A stretch of 64,000 nucleotides of DNA from Arenibacter algicola (GCF_000733925.1 NZ_JPOO01000001.1:1178001-1242000), one strand, 5' to 3'; shown: positions 32,938-43,099, numbered from the stretch's first letter. Numbers and translations: made by a program. Notes: generated by a model not told the origin, from the sequence alone.

Positions 32938-34671
32938 TTAATTGTCCACTTTCTTCTTTTTTCTAAAGAAATCAAATATGAACCAAGCTGCCAGCAGGAT
33001 AAGGAAATACTTAAAGTAAGAGGTAGGCTCACCATCTCCGTTTACGGTAGTAAATACCCTGTCCCATCTTACCTTCCAATTGCTCATGCCATCGTTAATA
33101 CCATCAATGCTCATCCATATAAAAATGGGCGTTCCCACTATATGGTCTTCAGGGACATAGCCCCAGAATCTACTATCTTCAGATCTATGTCTGTTATCTC
33201 CCATCATCCAATAGTAATTCTGATCAAATGTGTAGGAATTGGCAACCTCGCCGTTAATAAGGATCTGATTTCCGTTCACTTTAATGTCATTACCTTCGTA
33301 TTCTTTAATTATCTTTTCATAAATGGGAAGTACTTCTATGTTAAGTGGAACCGTTTTTCCTTTTTCGGGAATATAGATCGTACCCATATTGTCCACAGTT
33401 CCTGTATGTGCCGGATCTTGAGGGAAAACCGAAGTATCGGGATTTTTATATGAAAATTTATTAATTGAGGCGATTCCATCCTTGCCTGTATAATTTTTGG
33501 CCTCTGCCTCGGTTAAATTAAAGAGTGCCATGTTGTTCATGTCTTCGGACTTTAAATAGTCCTTCACCTTCTGGTTGCCCACATTACCTGCGTAATAGGT
33601 ATAGGATGTATCGGATTTTATCTGTTCCAAATTCATGGCCTGAATTACCTCTGTAGCCCGTTCCTGTTGGAGAGAGCTGTTGGGGACACGTATAACGTTC
33701 CCCGATAGGTTCTCCCTGCCCAATAGTTCTATAGCGGCATTGGAAAATTGTCCGTCTACTGTAACTGTATGAAGGAATTCTGGTTTTGCCCTATAGGGTA
33801 AAACCGTTTTTTCACCGTTGATATAAACATAGCCATCTTTAATGGTCAACGAATCTCCCGGTACCCCAACGCAACGTTTTACATAGTTGGATTTTTTGTC
33901 GATGGGTTTGCGTACTCCTTGCTGTCTTTTAAAAAACTGGTATACGGTATCTGCGGGCCAACTAAATACAACAATATCGTTTCGTTTTACCTTTTTAAAC
34001 CCGGGAAGCCTTAAATATGGGAGTTGTAATTTATTCCAAACAGAAGTTTTGTAGGTAGCAGGGTCTACATCCGCAACATAAGATCTGGTTTTTAGTATTG
34101 GCAGGGTATCGTGGACCATGGGAGCGGCTACGGTGGTCATTGGTATCCGTGCCCCATAATGAAATTTACTTACGAAAAGGAAATCTCCCACCAGTAGGGT
34201 TTTTTCCAAGGAACTGGTAGGAATAACAAAGGGTTGAATTAAGTAGGTGTGGACCAAAGTAGCGGCCACAATGGCAAATACAATGGAGCTGACCCATTCT
34301 CCCAGCGCGGTTTTGGGGTGAATGTCCCTGTTTTCAATATATTTTACATCCTCAACAAAATAGTTCACATAATAAATATATAGTCCAAGGGTCAATATGG
34401 CCAACCAGGTATCCAATAAACTATTTTTCCCAAAACTTCTAAGGGTTTCTACCCAGACTACAGGAAACATCAATAAATTGATGATCGGGATAAAAAGTAG
34501 AATCACCCACCATTTAGGCCTATTGATAATCTGCATCAGCACAATGGCATTATAAACTGGGATTGCCGCTTCCCAAGCTTTACGTCCTGCTTTTACATAT
34601 AATTTCCAGGTGCCTAAAAAATGTATTACCTGAATAATTAAAATAAAAATAATCCATTGAGTGCCGTTCAT
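32938..34671 (-). CDS. lepB: Signal peptidase I, large flavobacterial form
   Basis: This 577-residue enzyme removes signal peptides of Sec- and Tat-exported proteins. Several membrane helices fill the first 150 residues. The catalytic Ser is in IPTSSLEKTLLVGDF, and the Lys general base in NYVKRCVGVPGDSLTIKDG. The conserved MMGDNRHRSEDSRFWGYVP box follows near residue 490-510, and a final helix and basic tail close the protein. It is about twice as long as E. coli LepB because of the N-terminal helices and a periplasmic insert, as in other Bacteroidota. Confidence 0.95.
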   Translation of the reverse strand: MNGTQWIIFILIIQVIHFLGTWKLYVKAGRKAWEAAIPVYNAIVLMQIINRPKWWVILLFIPIINLLMFPVVWVETLRSFGKNSLLDTWLAILTLGLYIYYVNYFVEDVKYIENRDIHPKTALGEWVSSIVFAIVAATLVHTYLIQPFVIPTSSLEKTLLVGDFLFVSKFHYGARIPMTTVAAPMVHDTLPILKTRSYVADVDPATYKTSVWNKLQLPYLRLPGFKKVKRNDIVVFSWPADTVYQFFKRQQGVRKPIDKKSNYVKRCVGVPGDSLTIKDGYVYINGEKTVLPYRAKPEFLHTVTVDGQFSNAAIELLGRENLSGNVIRVPNSSLQQERATEVIQAMNLEQIKSDTSYTYYAGNVGNQKVKDYLKSEDMNNMALFNLTEAEAKNYTGKDGIASINKFSYKNPDTSVFPQDPAHTGTVDNMGTIYIPEKGKTVPLNIEVLPIYEKIIKEYEGNDIKVNGNQILINGEVANSYTFDQNYYWMMGDNRHRSEDSRFWGYVPEDHIVGTPIFIWMSIDGINDGMSNWKVRWDRVFTTVNGDGEPTSYFKYFLILLAAWFIFDFFRKKKKVDN

Positions 34672-34756
34672 ATCGGTAATTGTTATTTAATGATTGATGT
34701 TTGGAAAAGAATTGATCAACCGTTAAGTCATTTTAAGTTGTTCTTTGTTACGTTCT

Positions 34757-35458
34757 TTAACGAAGGTTTAACACGTCCTTCATTGTGAAAACCCCTGTTT
34801 TTCCAACGATCCACTCTGCGGCGATCACTGCTCCTAGGGCAAAACCTTCCCTGTTATGGGCGGTATGTTTAATTTCTATGCCATCCACTTCGCTTTCATA
34901 AGATACGGTATGGGTTCCAGGAGTATCGGCGATACGCTTTGCCGTGATAGGAATTTCCCTGTCCCCAGCGCTGTCCAATTTCCAATCGATGTAATTGGTA
35001 TTATCAATAACACCTTCGGCCAAAGTAATTGCCGTTCCACTAGGTGCATCCAATTTTTGGGTATGGTGGATTTCCTCCATCACAACCTTATATTGATCTT
35101 GGGAAGCCATTAATTTTGCTAAATAAGAGTTCAGCTCAAAAAAAAGATTCACACCCAGACTAAAGTTGGAGGCATAAATAAAGGCTCCATTATTTTTTTT
35201 ACATAAGTCCACTGCCTTTTGGTAATCCTGAAGCCATCCGGTTGTACCGGAAATTATAGGCACATTGTGTTCCAGACAGTTCTTAATGTTTCCATAAGCG
35301 GCGTTGGGCATACTAAAATCGATGGCAACATCAATTTCTGAAAAATTTATATCCGTAGCGTCCAAATCAATTTTAGCTACAATGGTATGGTTTCTTTTTA
35401 GGGCGATCTTTTCAATCATTTTACCCATTTTACCATATCCGAACAAGGCAATATTCAT
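34757..35458 (-). CDS. dapB: 4-hydroxy-tetrahydrodipicolinate reductase
   Basis: This 233-residue enzyme reduces hydroxy-tetrahydrodipicolinate in the lysine and meso-diaminopimelate pathway. It shows the Rossmann start ALFGYGKMGKMIE, the ISGTTGW loop, and the active-site motif EIHHTQKLDAPSGTA (about 132-146) with its catalytic His and Lys. The length is at the short end of the family, as usual in Bacteroidota. It lies 3 bases before the DUF5683 gene in the lepB-dapB-parAB leftward run. Confidence 0.95.
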   Translation of the reverse strand: MNIALFGYGKMGKMIEKIALKRNHTIVAKIDLDATDINFSEIDVAIDFSMPNAAYGNIKNCLEHNVPIISGTTGWLQDYQKAVDLCKKNNGAFIYASNFSLGVNLFFELNSYLAKLMASQDQYKVVMEEIHHTQKLDAPSGTAITLAEGVIDNTNYIDWKLDSAGDREIPITAKRIADTPGTHTVSYESEVDGIEIKHTAHNREGFALGAVIAAEWIVGKTGVFTMKDVLNLR

Positions 35459-35461
35459 AAA

Positions 35462-36109
35462 TTAAAACTTAATGGTTAAAGCCATTCCATAGACTGGTTT
35501 GGCGGTTATGGCGTCCATGTCCAAGTATGGTTTGAAATCCATACTAAGGTCATCATCCACGTTAAATTGCTTTAAATGCGAATCCACATTGGCATCCACA
35601 ATGTTTAGGGCGTACATCCCAATGGTGACCAAAAGCCATAAATCCCGATCTTCCTGGTATCTTTCCTGCGCACTTTCCAATGCCGCCTCCGAAAAGTCAG
35701 GATCTGCTCCGGGGGCATTGGGTGTGCCAAGGTCATAGAATTCATCGTCCGTAAAACCGGCCTGGCGGCGTTTAAAGGCCGTCCTAAAGCGGTCATATAG
35801 GTCGTCGTTGTATATGTAGCCATATATTCCACCGCCTATAATGGCGTAGACTATGGGAACTTTCCAATAGCGTTTGTTATATATTTGACCAAGTCCTGGA
35901 AAAACCGCGGAATAAAAGGCTGCCTTACTGGGCGCCAAGGGATTGATGGCCCTTTTTTTGACTTTAAGGGTGTCGACCACTGTAATCCCCTCTTTTTTAA
36001 GGGAGGTTGTGATAGAATCTGATGCCTGGGTATTGTTTTCTTCCTCCTGCGCTAGTCCAAAGGTGATAACAAGAAAATATAGTGCCAGTGATACAAGATA
36101 TTTACTCAC
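35462..36109 (-). CDS. DUF5683 membrane protein
   Basis: This 215-residue protein has a signal peptide (about 1-20), a Ser/Thr-rich stretch, and a DUF5683 domain with a hairpin of hydrophobic segments around AAFYSAVFPGLGQIYNKRYWK and VPIVYAIIGGGIYGY. It is envelope-located and of unknown function, nearly always found beside parAB and dapB in flavobacteria by my recollection. It overlaps the end of parB by 8 bases. Confidence 0.85.
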   Translation of the reverse strand: MSKYLVSLALYFLVITFGLAQEEENNTQASDSITTSLKKEGITVVDTLKVKKRAINPLAPSKAAFYSAVFPGLGQIYNKRYWKVPIVYAIIGGGIYGYIYNDDLYDRFRTAFKRRQAGFTDDEFYDLGTPNAPGADPDFSEAALESAQERYQEDRDLWLLVTIGMYALNIVDANVDSHLKQFNVDDDLSMDFKPYLDMDAITAKPVYGMALTIKF

Positions 36110-37028
36110 CCGTAATCAATTTTTTTAACCGATTGAATTCTTCCTTGGAGTGAAAGGGGATGGTGATTTTTCCTTTGCCTTTTTCTGAGGCTTTAATATC
36201 TACTTTTACCGATAAATAATCTGAGAAGGCACCAAGGTTTTTGTCAATGAAATCTGGGTTTATAGCTGCTTTTTTTGGCTCTTTTCCAGATGGGGCCGTA
36301 ACCGGGGCTACCTGGCCATTGCCTTCCTGATAGTCCTTTACTGCTTTTTCCGTATCCCTTACCGATAGATTTTCACCTACAATTTTTTCGTAAAGGGCAA
36401 TCTGGTCCTGCTTTTTTTCCACATTTACCAGAGCCCTACCGTGGCCCATACTTACAAAACCGTCACGTATTCCGGTCTGTATAATGGGATCCAATCGCAG
36501 TAACCGCAAATAGTTGGTAATGGTAGAGCGTTTTTTGCCTACCCGTTCGCTCATTTTTTCCTGCGTCAATTGAATTTCATCTATCAACCTTTGGTAGGAA
36601 AGTGCAATTTCAATGGGATCTAAATCCTGTCGTTGAATATTTTCAACCAAAGCCATTTCCAGGGATTCCTGATCGTTGGCAATACGGATATATGCCGGTA
36701 TTGTCTCCAGGCCAATTAATTTGGAAGCCCTGTACCTACGTTCCCCAGAAACTAATTGGTATTTATTAAAATCAAGCTTTCTTACGGTTATTGGCTGTAT
36801 TACCCCCAATTCCTTAATGGAAGAGGCCAATTCCTGTAATGCTTCATCATTGAAATTGGAACGGGGCTGGAATGGATTAACGTCTATTGCGTCCATATCC
36901 AGTTCCACAATATTGCCCACAACTTTATCGGCATTCTTGTCGGTGGCCGACTGAATATCGTTTTCCGGGTCTTTTAATAGGGCCGATAGTCCGCGGCCCA
37001 ACGCTTGTTTTTTTATCGCTTTCGCCAT
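36102..37028 (-). CDS. parB: Chromosome partitioning protein ParB
   Basis: This 308-residue CTP-dependent DNA clamp binds parS and guides chromosome segregation with ParA. The N-terminal region has ALGRGLSALL, the CTPase motifs LVSGERRYRASKLIGL and ALVENIQRQDLDPIEIA, and the helix-turn-helix around MSERVGKKRSTITNYLRLL. The C-terminal about 50 residues form the dimerisation domain. It overlaps the parA stop by one base. I looked for a parS-type site nearby and did not find a convincing one. Confidence 0.96.
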   Translation of the reverse strand: MAKAIKKQALGRGLSALLKDPENDIQSATDKNADKVVGNIVELDMDAIDVNPFQPRSNFNDEALQELASSIKELGVIQPITVRKLDFNKYQLVSGERRYRASKLIGLETIPAYIRIANDQESLEMALVENIQRQDLDPIEIALSYQRLIDEIQLTQEKMSERVGKKRSTITNYLRLLRLDPIIQTGIRDGFVSMGHGRALVNVEKKQDQIALYEKIVGENLSVRDTEKAVKDYQEGNGQVAPVTAPSGKEPKKAAINPDFIDKNLGAFSDYLSVKVDIKASEKGKGKITIPFHSKEEFNRLKKLITGE

Positions 37029-37807
37029 TATGCTGTCTCCTTGTTTTTCACAACTACTTCATTTGCCAAATTTAAATAATTGGCAGCTCCTTTACTACTT
37101 GCATCGTATTTAATAATGCTTTCACCATAACTAGGGGCTTCGCTCAATCTTACATTTCTTTGTATGATGGTGTCGAAAACCATTTCAGAAAAGTGCTTTT
37201 TTACCTCCTCCACTACTTGGTTGGATAACCTTAATCTGGAATCGTACATGGTAAGTACCATTCCTTCTATATCCAATTCGGGATTGTGTATTTTTTGAAC
37301 ACTCTTAATGGTGTTTAATAATTTGCCCAATCCTTCCAATGCAAAATATTCACATTGTATGGGAATCATAACAGAATCGGCCGCAGTAAGGGCGTTCAAT
37401 GTTAAGAGACCTAGGGAAGGCGCACAATCTATAAGAATATAGTCGTATTTTTCCTTTAGATGGCGAATGGCATTTTTCATCATATATTCCCTATCGTCCT
37501 TGTCCACCAACTCAATTTCGATGGCTACAAGATCAATATGCGCTGGGATAAGATCTACATTTGGGGAGGAGGTCTTTATGATGGTTTCTTCGGCGGTTTT
37601 GGTATGTTCCAATAGTTGGTAGGTTCCCAACTCAATACTATCTACATCCAAACCTAGTCCGGAAGTTGCATTAGCTTGGGGGTCAGCGTCTATTAGTAAT
37701 ACTTTTTTTTCCAATACACCCAAAGAGGCGGCTAAATTTACCGAAGTAGTAGTTTTTCCTACACCACCTTTTTGATTAGCAATAGCAATTATTTTGCCCA
37801 TTATCAT
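37028..37807 (-). CDS. parA: Chromosome partitioning ATPase ParA
   Basis: This 259-residue deviant Walker ATPase forms the DNA-bound gradient that moves ParB-parS complexes. The Walker A is KGGVGKTTTSVNLA (about 12-25) with the signature Lys, followed by LLIDADPQANATSGLG and the Walker B region DYILIDCAPSLGLLTLNAL. The first in-frame ATGs are at 37807 and 37801. It heads the parA-parB-DUF5683-dapB group. Confidence 0.96.
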   Translation of the reverse strand: MIMGKIIAIANQKGGVGKTTTSVNLAASLGVLEKKVLLIDADPQANATSGLGLDVDSIELGTYQLLEHTKTAEETIIKTSSPNVDLIPAHIDLVAIEIELVDKDDREYMMKNAIRHLKEKYDYILIDCAPSLGLLTLNALTAADSVMIPIQCEYFALEGLGKLLNTIKSVQKIHNPELDIEGMVLTMYDSRLRLSNQVVEEVKKHFSEMVFDTIIQRNVRLSEAPSYGESIIKYDASSKGAANYLNLANEVVVKNKETA

Positions 37808-38154
37808 AGTAAGTTAGGGGGTAAAAATACGATTATTTAAGTTGTTATAAAATGTATTTTGTTAACACTGGGTGAATAACTGTAGTCTTTGGCGTTAAAG
37901 TACGTTAAAGTTGTATGGGATTTGTTCTCAGGCCATTACATGTTTATTGTTTTTTCGCGAATCACTTATACACAACTTATTAATGGTACTCAATTTTTAA
38001 AAGCCTCGGTCACAACGTTGGAAAATATTGGAACCAAGACCAAAAAAGTAGCCATCACTGGTAAAATACCCTGGCCCTAGCGCTTATTACTAATTGTGGT
38101 CCACGGCTTGTTTTGAAGGCTAAACCCATTTTGTCCGTTCAGGAACAGCGGATA
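37808..38154. other. Intergenic region upstream of parA with a DnaA-box-like site
   Basis: No convincing gene is seen in these 347 bases; a 63-residue frame at 37889-38080 has unremarkable composition. TTATACACA (37966-37974) matches the DnaA box TTATNCACA, and a one-mismatch site lies near 37874-37882 on the other strand. Two sites are too few to call an origin. Confidence 0.4.
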
Positions 38155-40329
38155 TCACTTACTTAGAATTTTTAAAATTTCGATGGCCGTATCGCTAATT
38201 TTTGTGCCGGGACCAAATATTGCTGCCGCCCCAGCTTCATACAAAAAGTCATAATCCTGTTTGGGTATTACCCCGCCCACAATTACCATAATGTCTTCGT
38301 GCCCGTACGCTTTTAATTCCTGTAGTACTTGAGGTACCAAGGTCTTATGTCCGCCTGCTAGGGATGAGATCCCCAGTACATGGACATCGTTTTCCACGGC
38401 CTGTTTTGCAGCTTCGGCCGGGGTTTGGAAGAGGGGGCCAATATCCACATCAAAACCTAGATCGGCATATCCCGTTGCCACAACTTTAGCACCTCGGTCG
38501 TGACCGTCCTGCCCCATTTTGGCAATCATTATTCTAGGCCTACGGCCTTCCTGCTCGGCAAAGCTGTCGGCCATTTGCCTGGCTATGCCAAAGCTGTCAT
38601 CCCCTTTTATTTCTTTTGAATACACCCCGGTAAACGAATTTATGATTGCCTTGTGCCTGCCAAAGGCATTTTCCAGCGCAGTGCTTATTTCGCCCAGCGT
38701 AGCTCTTGCCCTAGCAGCCTTTATAGCTAAAGCTAAGAAATTTTCCTCTTCCAAGGTATTTATGTGGGCAGATTTGGAGGAATTGGGCTTCATTCTTTCT
38801 TTTGCAACTTTGGTAAGTGCTAAAAGTGCTTGTTGCACTTCATGTTCACTCCTATTTGCCTTGACCAATTCCAAACGTGCCAATTGCTGTTTTCTGACCT
38901 CGGCATTATCCACCTCCAGTATTTGAAGTTCATCTTCTGTCTTGGACTGGTATTTGTTAATACCAACAATGATATCCCTAACACTATCTATACGGGCCTG
39001 TTTTTTTGCGGCGGCCTCCTCTATCCTCAATTTTGGAATTCCAGCGTCGATGGCCTTTGTCATTCCCCCCAATTCTTCCACCTCTTCTATAAGGGCCCAA
39101 GCCTTTTGTGCAATTTCGTCCGTTAGTTTTTCTACATAATAACTACCTGCCCAAGGGTCAACAGTTTTAGTAATTTCGGTCTCATTTTGTAAGTACAATT
39201 GGGTATTTCTGGCAATACGCGCAGAGAAATCCGTAGGGAGGGCTATGGCCTCATCCAAGGCATTGGTATGTAGGCTCTGTGTACCTCCAAAAACTGCTGC
39301 GGCCGCCTCTATGGTCGTTCTGGTAATATTGTTGAAAGGATCCTGCTCTGTAAGGCTCCAGCCGCTGGTTTGGCAATGGGTCCTTAGGGTGAGCGACTTC
39401 TCATTTTTAGGGTTAAATTGTTTTACCAATTTGGCCCAGAGCATTCTTCCCGCCCTCATTTTCGCAATTTCCATAAAATGATTCATCCCAATTCCCCAGA
39501 AGAAGGATAATCTTGGGGCAAAATCATCTATATTCAATCCTGCTTTTAAGCCAGTTCTAATATACTCCAATCCATCGGCCAAGGTATAGGCCAATTCAAT
39601 ATCGGCAGTTGCCCCGGCCTCGTGCATGTGGTAGCCGGATATACTTATACTATTGAATTGCGGCATGAACTTACTGGAATACTCAAAAATATCGGCAACG
39701 ATCTGCATAGATGGGGCAGGAGGGTAGATGTAGGTGTTCCTTACCATAAATTCTTTAAGAATATCATTCTGTATGGTTCCAGAAAGATCTTTTGGTGAAA
39801 CTCCCTGTTCCTCCGCTGCTACGATATAAAAGGCCATTATGGGCAACACTGCTCCGTTCATGGTCATGGAAACCGACATTTCATCCAATGGAATATCCTG
39901 GAACAGAATTTTCATGTCCTCTACGGAATCAATGGCAACGCCCGCTTTGCCAACATCGCCCACCACCCGCGGATGATCACTGTCATATCCCCTATGGGTT
40001 GGTAGATCAAAAGCTACGGATAGTCCTTTTTGTCCGGCTTTCAGATTTCGTCTGTAAAATGCGTTGCTTTCCTCTGCGGTCGAAAATCCCGCGTATTGCC
40101 TTATAGTCCATGGTCTACTGACATACATGGTGGAATAGGGCCCGCGCAGAAATGGAGGTATGCCCGCGGCAAAATTTAAATGTTCCAAACCCTCAATATC
40201 TTCCTTGGTATAGTTTTTTTTCAAGATTATTCCTTCCGAGGTCTCGAATGGCAAAACGGATTCTTGATCCGGAATATTTATTTCTGGAACGGACTTGAGT
40301 TGAATATGTTGAAGATTTTTTCTTGCCAT
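38155..40329 (-). CDS. scpA: Methylmalonyl-CoA mutase, large subunit
   Basis: This 724-residue B12 enzyme interconverts succinyl-CoA and methylmalonyl-CoA in propionate metabolism. The TIM-barrel substrate domain (about 60-560) includes RPWTIRQYAGFSTAEESN and YHMHEAGATADIELAY. The C-terminal B12 domain (about 590-720) has the cobalt-ligand motif GQDGHDRGAKV. The small-subunit gene lies 77 bases upstream on the same strand. Confidence 0.96.
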   Translation of the reverse strand: MARKNLQHIQLKSVPEINIPDQESVLPFETSEGIILKKNYTKEDIEGLEHLNFAAGIPPFLRGPYSTMYVSRPWTIRQYAGFSTAEESNAFYRRNLKAGQKGLSVAFDLPTHRGYDSDHPRVVGDVGKAGVAIDSVEDMKILFQDIPLDEMSVSMTMNGAVLPIMAFYIVAAEEQGVSPKDLSGTIQNDILKEFMVRNTYIYPPAPSMQIVADIFEYSSKFMPQFNSISISGYHMHEAGATADIELAYTLADGLEYIRTGLKAGLNIDDFAPRLSFFWGIGMNHFMEIAKMRAGRMLWAKLVKQFNPKNEKSLTLRTHCQTSGWSLTEQDPFNNITRTTIEAAAAVFGGTQSLHTNALDEAIALPTDFSARIARNTQLYLQNETEITKTVDPWAGSYYVEKLTDEIAQKAWALIEEVEELGGMTKAIDAGIPKLRIEEAAAKKQARIDSVRDIIVGINKYQSKTEDELQILEVDNAEVRKQQLARLELVKANRSEHEVQQALLALTKVAKERMKPNSSKSAHINTLEEENFLALAIKAARARATLGEISTALENAFGRHKAIINSFTGVYSKEIKGDDSFGIARQMADSFAEQEGRRPRIMIAKMGQDGHDRGAKVVATGYADLGFDVDIGPLFQTPAEAAKQAVENDVHVLGISSLAGGHKTLVPQVLQELKAYGHEDIMVIVGGVIPKQDYDFLYEAGAAAIFGPGTKISDTAIEILKILSK

Positions 40330-40406
40330 GTTTTTGTTCTTCTTGTCCTAAACTATAGTTGTCTGCTTAGAAATAAAATTGCCCTAGGAAAACAGTTGTA
40401 ACAGCT

Positions 40407-41789
40407 TTATTCAGTTTTCAAGCGTTCCTGTTCCCATTCTTCGGACAACCTTTTTTCCAAGATCGGTTCTATCAAGGTTTTTCGGGTGTTGGTTTTTACA
40501 AAGGGGTATAATTCTAGATCATCCTTCATTTTATCCAGTCTGGATGCGTATTTATTGGTGCCTACCAGGATTTTATCGCGGCTGTTAAAGCTTTCCTGTT
40601 CCTTGGTGGCGCTTTCCTTTATTTTTTTCTGAATGAGATGTTCCTTCAATTGCACCAGAAATCCGCCGCCCGCTTCAATTTGTTTAAATAATTCCAAAGC
40701 TTTGGAAGAGAGTTGATGTGTTATGGACTCAATATAATAGGCCCCATCGGCCGCATTGTTCACCTTGTCAAAATAACTTTCATTCTTTAAGATCAACAGT
40801 TGATTTCTGGCCATACGCTGCCCAAATTCATTCACCTTATGGTATATGGCGTCATATGGCATATTCAATATCGTATCAGCTTCCCCTAAAATGGCGGACA
40901 TACATTCCGTTGCCGAGCGTAGCATATTGGTGTTGTAATCGTACAAGGTTTTATTTCTCAGAGTGGGCGTAGCTATAATATGGCAATTCTCCAGAGCCCC
41001 ATATTCCCTTGCAAGGGTCCTGAACAAAATCCGTAGTGCCCTCAACTTGGCTATTTCAAAGAAATAGTTGCCCCCAACCGAGACCTTAAAGGTTATTGCC
41101 GTTCTTTTTAGCCTGTCTTTATGGTGGTCGTTAAGGTGATTCAAATATTCATTGGCATGCGAAAGGGCATAGGCCAATTGCTGCACCATATTTGCCCCGG
41201 CATTTCCATAGAGCGCCACATCCACACCCAAGGTTTGGTCATGATTTAAATTTAGAATTTCCCCTAATATTTTATGATCTTGATCAAGCTTGTATTGCCA
41301 GTTGCCATTTCTTGCCAAATGACCAATAATATCGATATTGGTAAAGACCTTGTGATGATGGTTTACTGTGACAGCCAAAATCGATCTTGCAAAGTCGTAG
41401 GATAGAAATTGGAGATTAAAATGGAGACTTGTTTGGCCAAGATCAATTTCATGAAGCAGTTCATGAATATTTATATCTGCGGACGGAATGGTGAAATAGA
41501 TACATTCAGCGCCCCTGGTTATAGCATCCAAAGCTTTTTTGTTGCCCATTTTGGCATTCCCGGCATATATGCCTTGAGCTATGCTCCAACCATTATCTCT
41601 TGGTACTCCGGATATCTCTAGGGCCTTTAGGTCTTCGGAGTTGTAGAAGGGTTTTACCTTAATGCCTTCGGGAGATTCCCAAACCAATTTATTGTTGTAA
41701 TCCTCACCTTGCAACTCGTACTGGATCTTTTGCTTCCATGCTTTGGAAGAAATCTCGTGAAAATTGCTAAAGAGTTCGGATTTACTCAT
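40407..41789 (-). CDS. mutA: Methylmalonyl-CoA mutase, small subunit
   Basis: This 460-residue protein has the mutase barrel fold but lacks the B12-binding domain of the large subunit and the typical small-subunit length is about 600, so it is trimmed at the C-terminus, as in other Bacteroidota. Recognisable parts are VSVGGNYFFEIAKLRALRILF and the CHIIATPTLRNKTLYDYNTNM segment. It forms the heterodimer with the large subunit and overlaps the FtsB/DivIC-like gene by 8 bases. Confidence 0.92.
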   Translation of the reverse strand: MSKSELFSNFHEISSKAWKQKIQYELQGEDYNNKLVWESPEGIKVKPFYNSEDLKALEISGVPRDNGWSIAQGIYAGNAKMGNKKALDAITRGAECIYFTIPSADINIHELLHEIDLGQTSLHFNLQFLSYDFARSILAVTVNHHHKVFTNIDIIGHLARNGNWQYKLDQDHKILGEILNLNHDQTLGVDVALYGNAGANMVQQLAYALSHANEYLNHLNDHHKDRLKRTAITFKVSVGGNYFFEIAKLRALRILFRTLAREYGALENCHIIATPTLRNKTLYDYNTNMLRSATECMSAILGEADTILNMPYDAIYHKVNEFGQRMARNQLLILKNESYFDKVNNAADGAYYIESITHQLSSKALELFKQIEAGGGFLVQLKEHLIQKKIKESATKEQESFNSRDKILVGTNKYASRLDKMKDDLELYPFVKTNTRKTLIEPILEKRLSEEWEQERLKTE

Positions 41790-42114
41790 CTTCCTTGGTT
41801 TTTACACTATCCTCATATTCAATTAAATATATTTCCTCATTTTTCTTTTTCAGATAATATTGTTCCCTGGCAAATTTTTCCAACTCCTCAGGGTCCGATA
41901 GCTTTTCTATAATTTTTTTATCCTTGGCTATCTCTTCATGAAGAAATTCTTTCTGCTTTTCCAGATTGTTTATTTGTTTTTTAAGCTCCCAATGTATGAG
42001 GAGGGAGTTGGTATCGAAAAAAACCATCCAAACCACAAAGACCGTCAGTACCAATACATACATATTGGTAACCACCCCAAACCATTTTTTCTTTCTTATC
42101 CCTTTTAGTCCCAT
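41782..42114 (-). CDS. FtsB/DivIC-like septum formation initiator
   Basis: This 110-residue bitopic protein has a short basic N-terminus, one transmembrane helix (about 18-36) and a coiled coil (about 45-75, LKKQINNLEKQKEFLHEEI) followed by the family's LSDPEELEKFAREQYYLKK motif. FtsB/DivIC forms a complex with FtsL and FtsQ/DivIB at the division site. It lies between udk (6 bases) and the mutase small subunit, a common flavobacterial order. Confidence 0.9.
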   Translation of the reverse strand: MGLKGIRKKKWFGVVTNMYVLVLTVFVVWMVFFDTNSLLIHWELKKQINNLEKQKEFLHEEIAKDKKIIEKLSDPEELEKFAREQYYLKKKNEEIYLIEYEDSVKTKEDE

Positions 42115-42120
42115 AGGTGA

Positions 42121-42729
42121 TTAGCTTAATTTTTCGTTGATTATGGTCCTTACAATGTCTATGGCCACGGTGTTGTACTTGTTGTTTGGAATTATAATGT
42201 CCGCATATTCCTTGGTGGGCTCAATAAACTGATTGTGCATGGGCTTTAGCGTATTTTGATATCGATTTAAAACTTCATCCAAATCCCTGCCACGTTCAGT
42301 GATGTCCCTTTTTAAACGTCTTATCAGTCGTTCATCCGAATCCGCATGTACAAATATTTTAATGTCGAACATCTCCCTTATCTGGGGATTTGTCATGATG
42401 AGGATACCCTCTACGATCATTACCTTTCTTGGATGCGTTAGAATGGTATCGTTGGTGCGGTTGTGTTTAACAAAAGAGTAAACTGGCTGGTGAATAGGAA
42501 TACCTTTCTTTAAATCTTGTAAGTGGGTACCCAACAATTCAAAATCTATGGCACGGGGATGGTCAAAATTTACCTGTGTACGCTCGTCATAGGTTAAATG
42601 GGAAAGATCGCAATAATAGGAATCTTGGGAAATAACCCCTACTTCCTCATACGGCAATTCATTTATAATTTGATTTACAACCGTAGTTTTTCCGCAACCT
42701 GTTCCTCCGGCAATCCCAATAACCAACAT
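42121..42729 (-). CDS. udk: Uridine kinase
   Basis: This 202-residue enzyme phosphorylates uridine and cytidine in pyrimidine salvage. The P-loop GIAGGTGCGKTTVVNQI (about 5-21) is followed by ISQDSYYCDLSHL, NFDHPRAIDFELL, and the lid region IRRLKRDITERGRD, all family features. It heads a group with the FtsB-like gene and the mutase subunits. A -7 box (TATTTTTG, minus strand, 42747-42754) lies 18 bases upstream. Confidence 0.95.
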   Translation of the reverse strand: MLVIGIAGGTGCGKTTVVNQIINELPYEEVGVISQDSYYCDLSHLTYDERTQVNFDHPRAIDFELLGTHLQDLKKGIPIHQPVYSFVKHNRTNDTILTHPRKVMIVEGILIMTNPQIREMFDIKIFVHADSDERLIRRLKRDITERGRDLDEVLNRYQNTLKPMHNQFIEPTKEYADIIIPNNKYNTVAIDIVRTIINEKLS

Positions 42730-43099
42730 GCATTTCTAATTTGTTCCAAAAATAACAATTTGCTAGCAAACCGTAATAAATAAAATAGATGCCTTGCCCA
42801 TATACACATAATCTTTTTATCCCCATCCAACGTAAGTATAGGAGGTGTTGGTGATGTCTTTAATTTTTCTTTAAGCCATTGAATTAATTTTTTCGTAATC
42901 TATAATTAATTTAACAGATAAAAATCAGATAATGATAAAATTAGCGTTATATTCTTTGGGTGTGATTTTTTCTTTTGAAGTTTAAAAAATTAACAAATAC
43001 CCAACATAAATATAGAATATATTTGGGCGTTTTTCGGGTAGTTCATTTTTTATAGTGATTCGTATTTTTTTCATTTAACCAGTATTTTATTATTCCTAT
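42730..43099. other. Intergenic divergent promoter region
   Basis: It holds a leftward TATTTTTG box for udk (42747-42754) and a rightward TATATTTG box (43018-43025) about 75 bases before the serine hydrolase. Good -33 elements are not evident. No gene-like frame is seen in the 370 bases. Confidence 0.45.

Noticed and set aside
37889..38080. 63-residue frame upstream of parA
   Set aside because: Composition and codon use give no support and the region holds promoter-like DNA.
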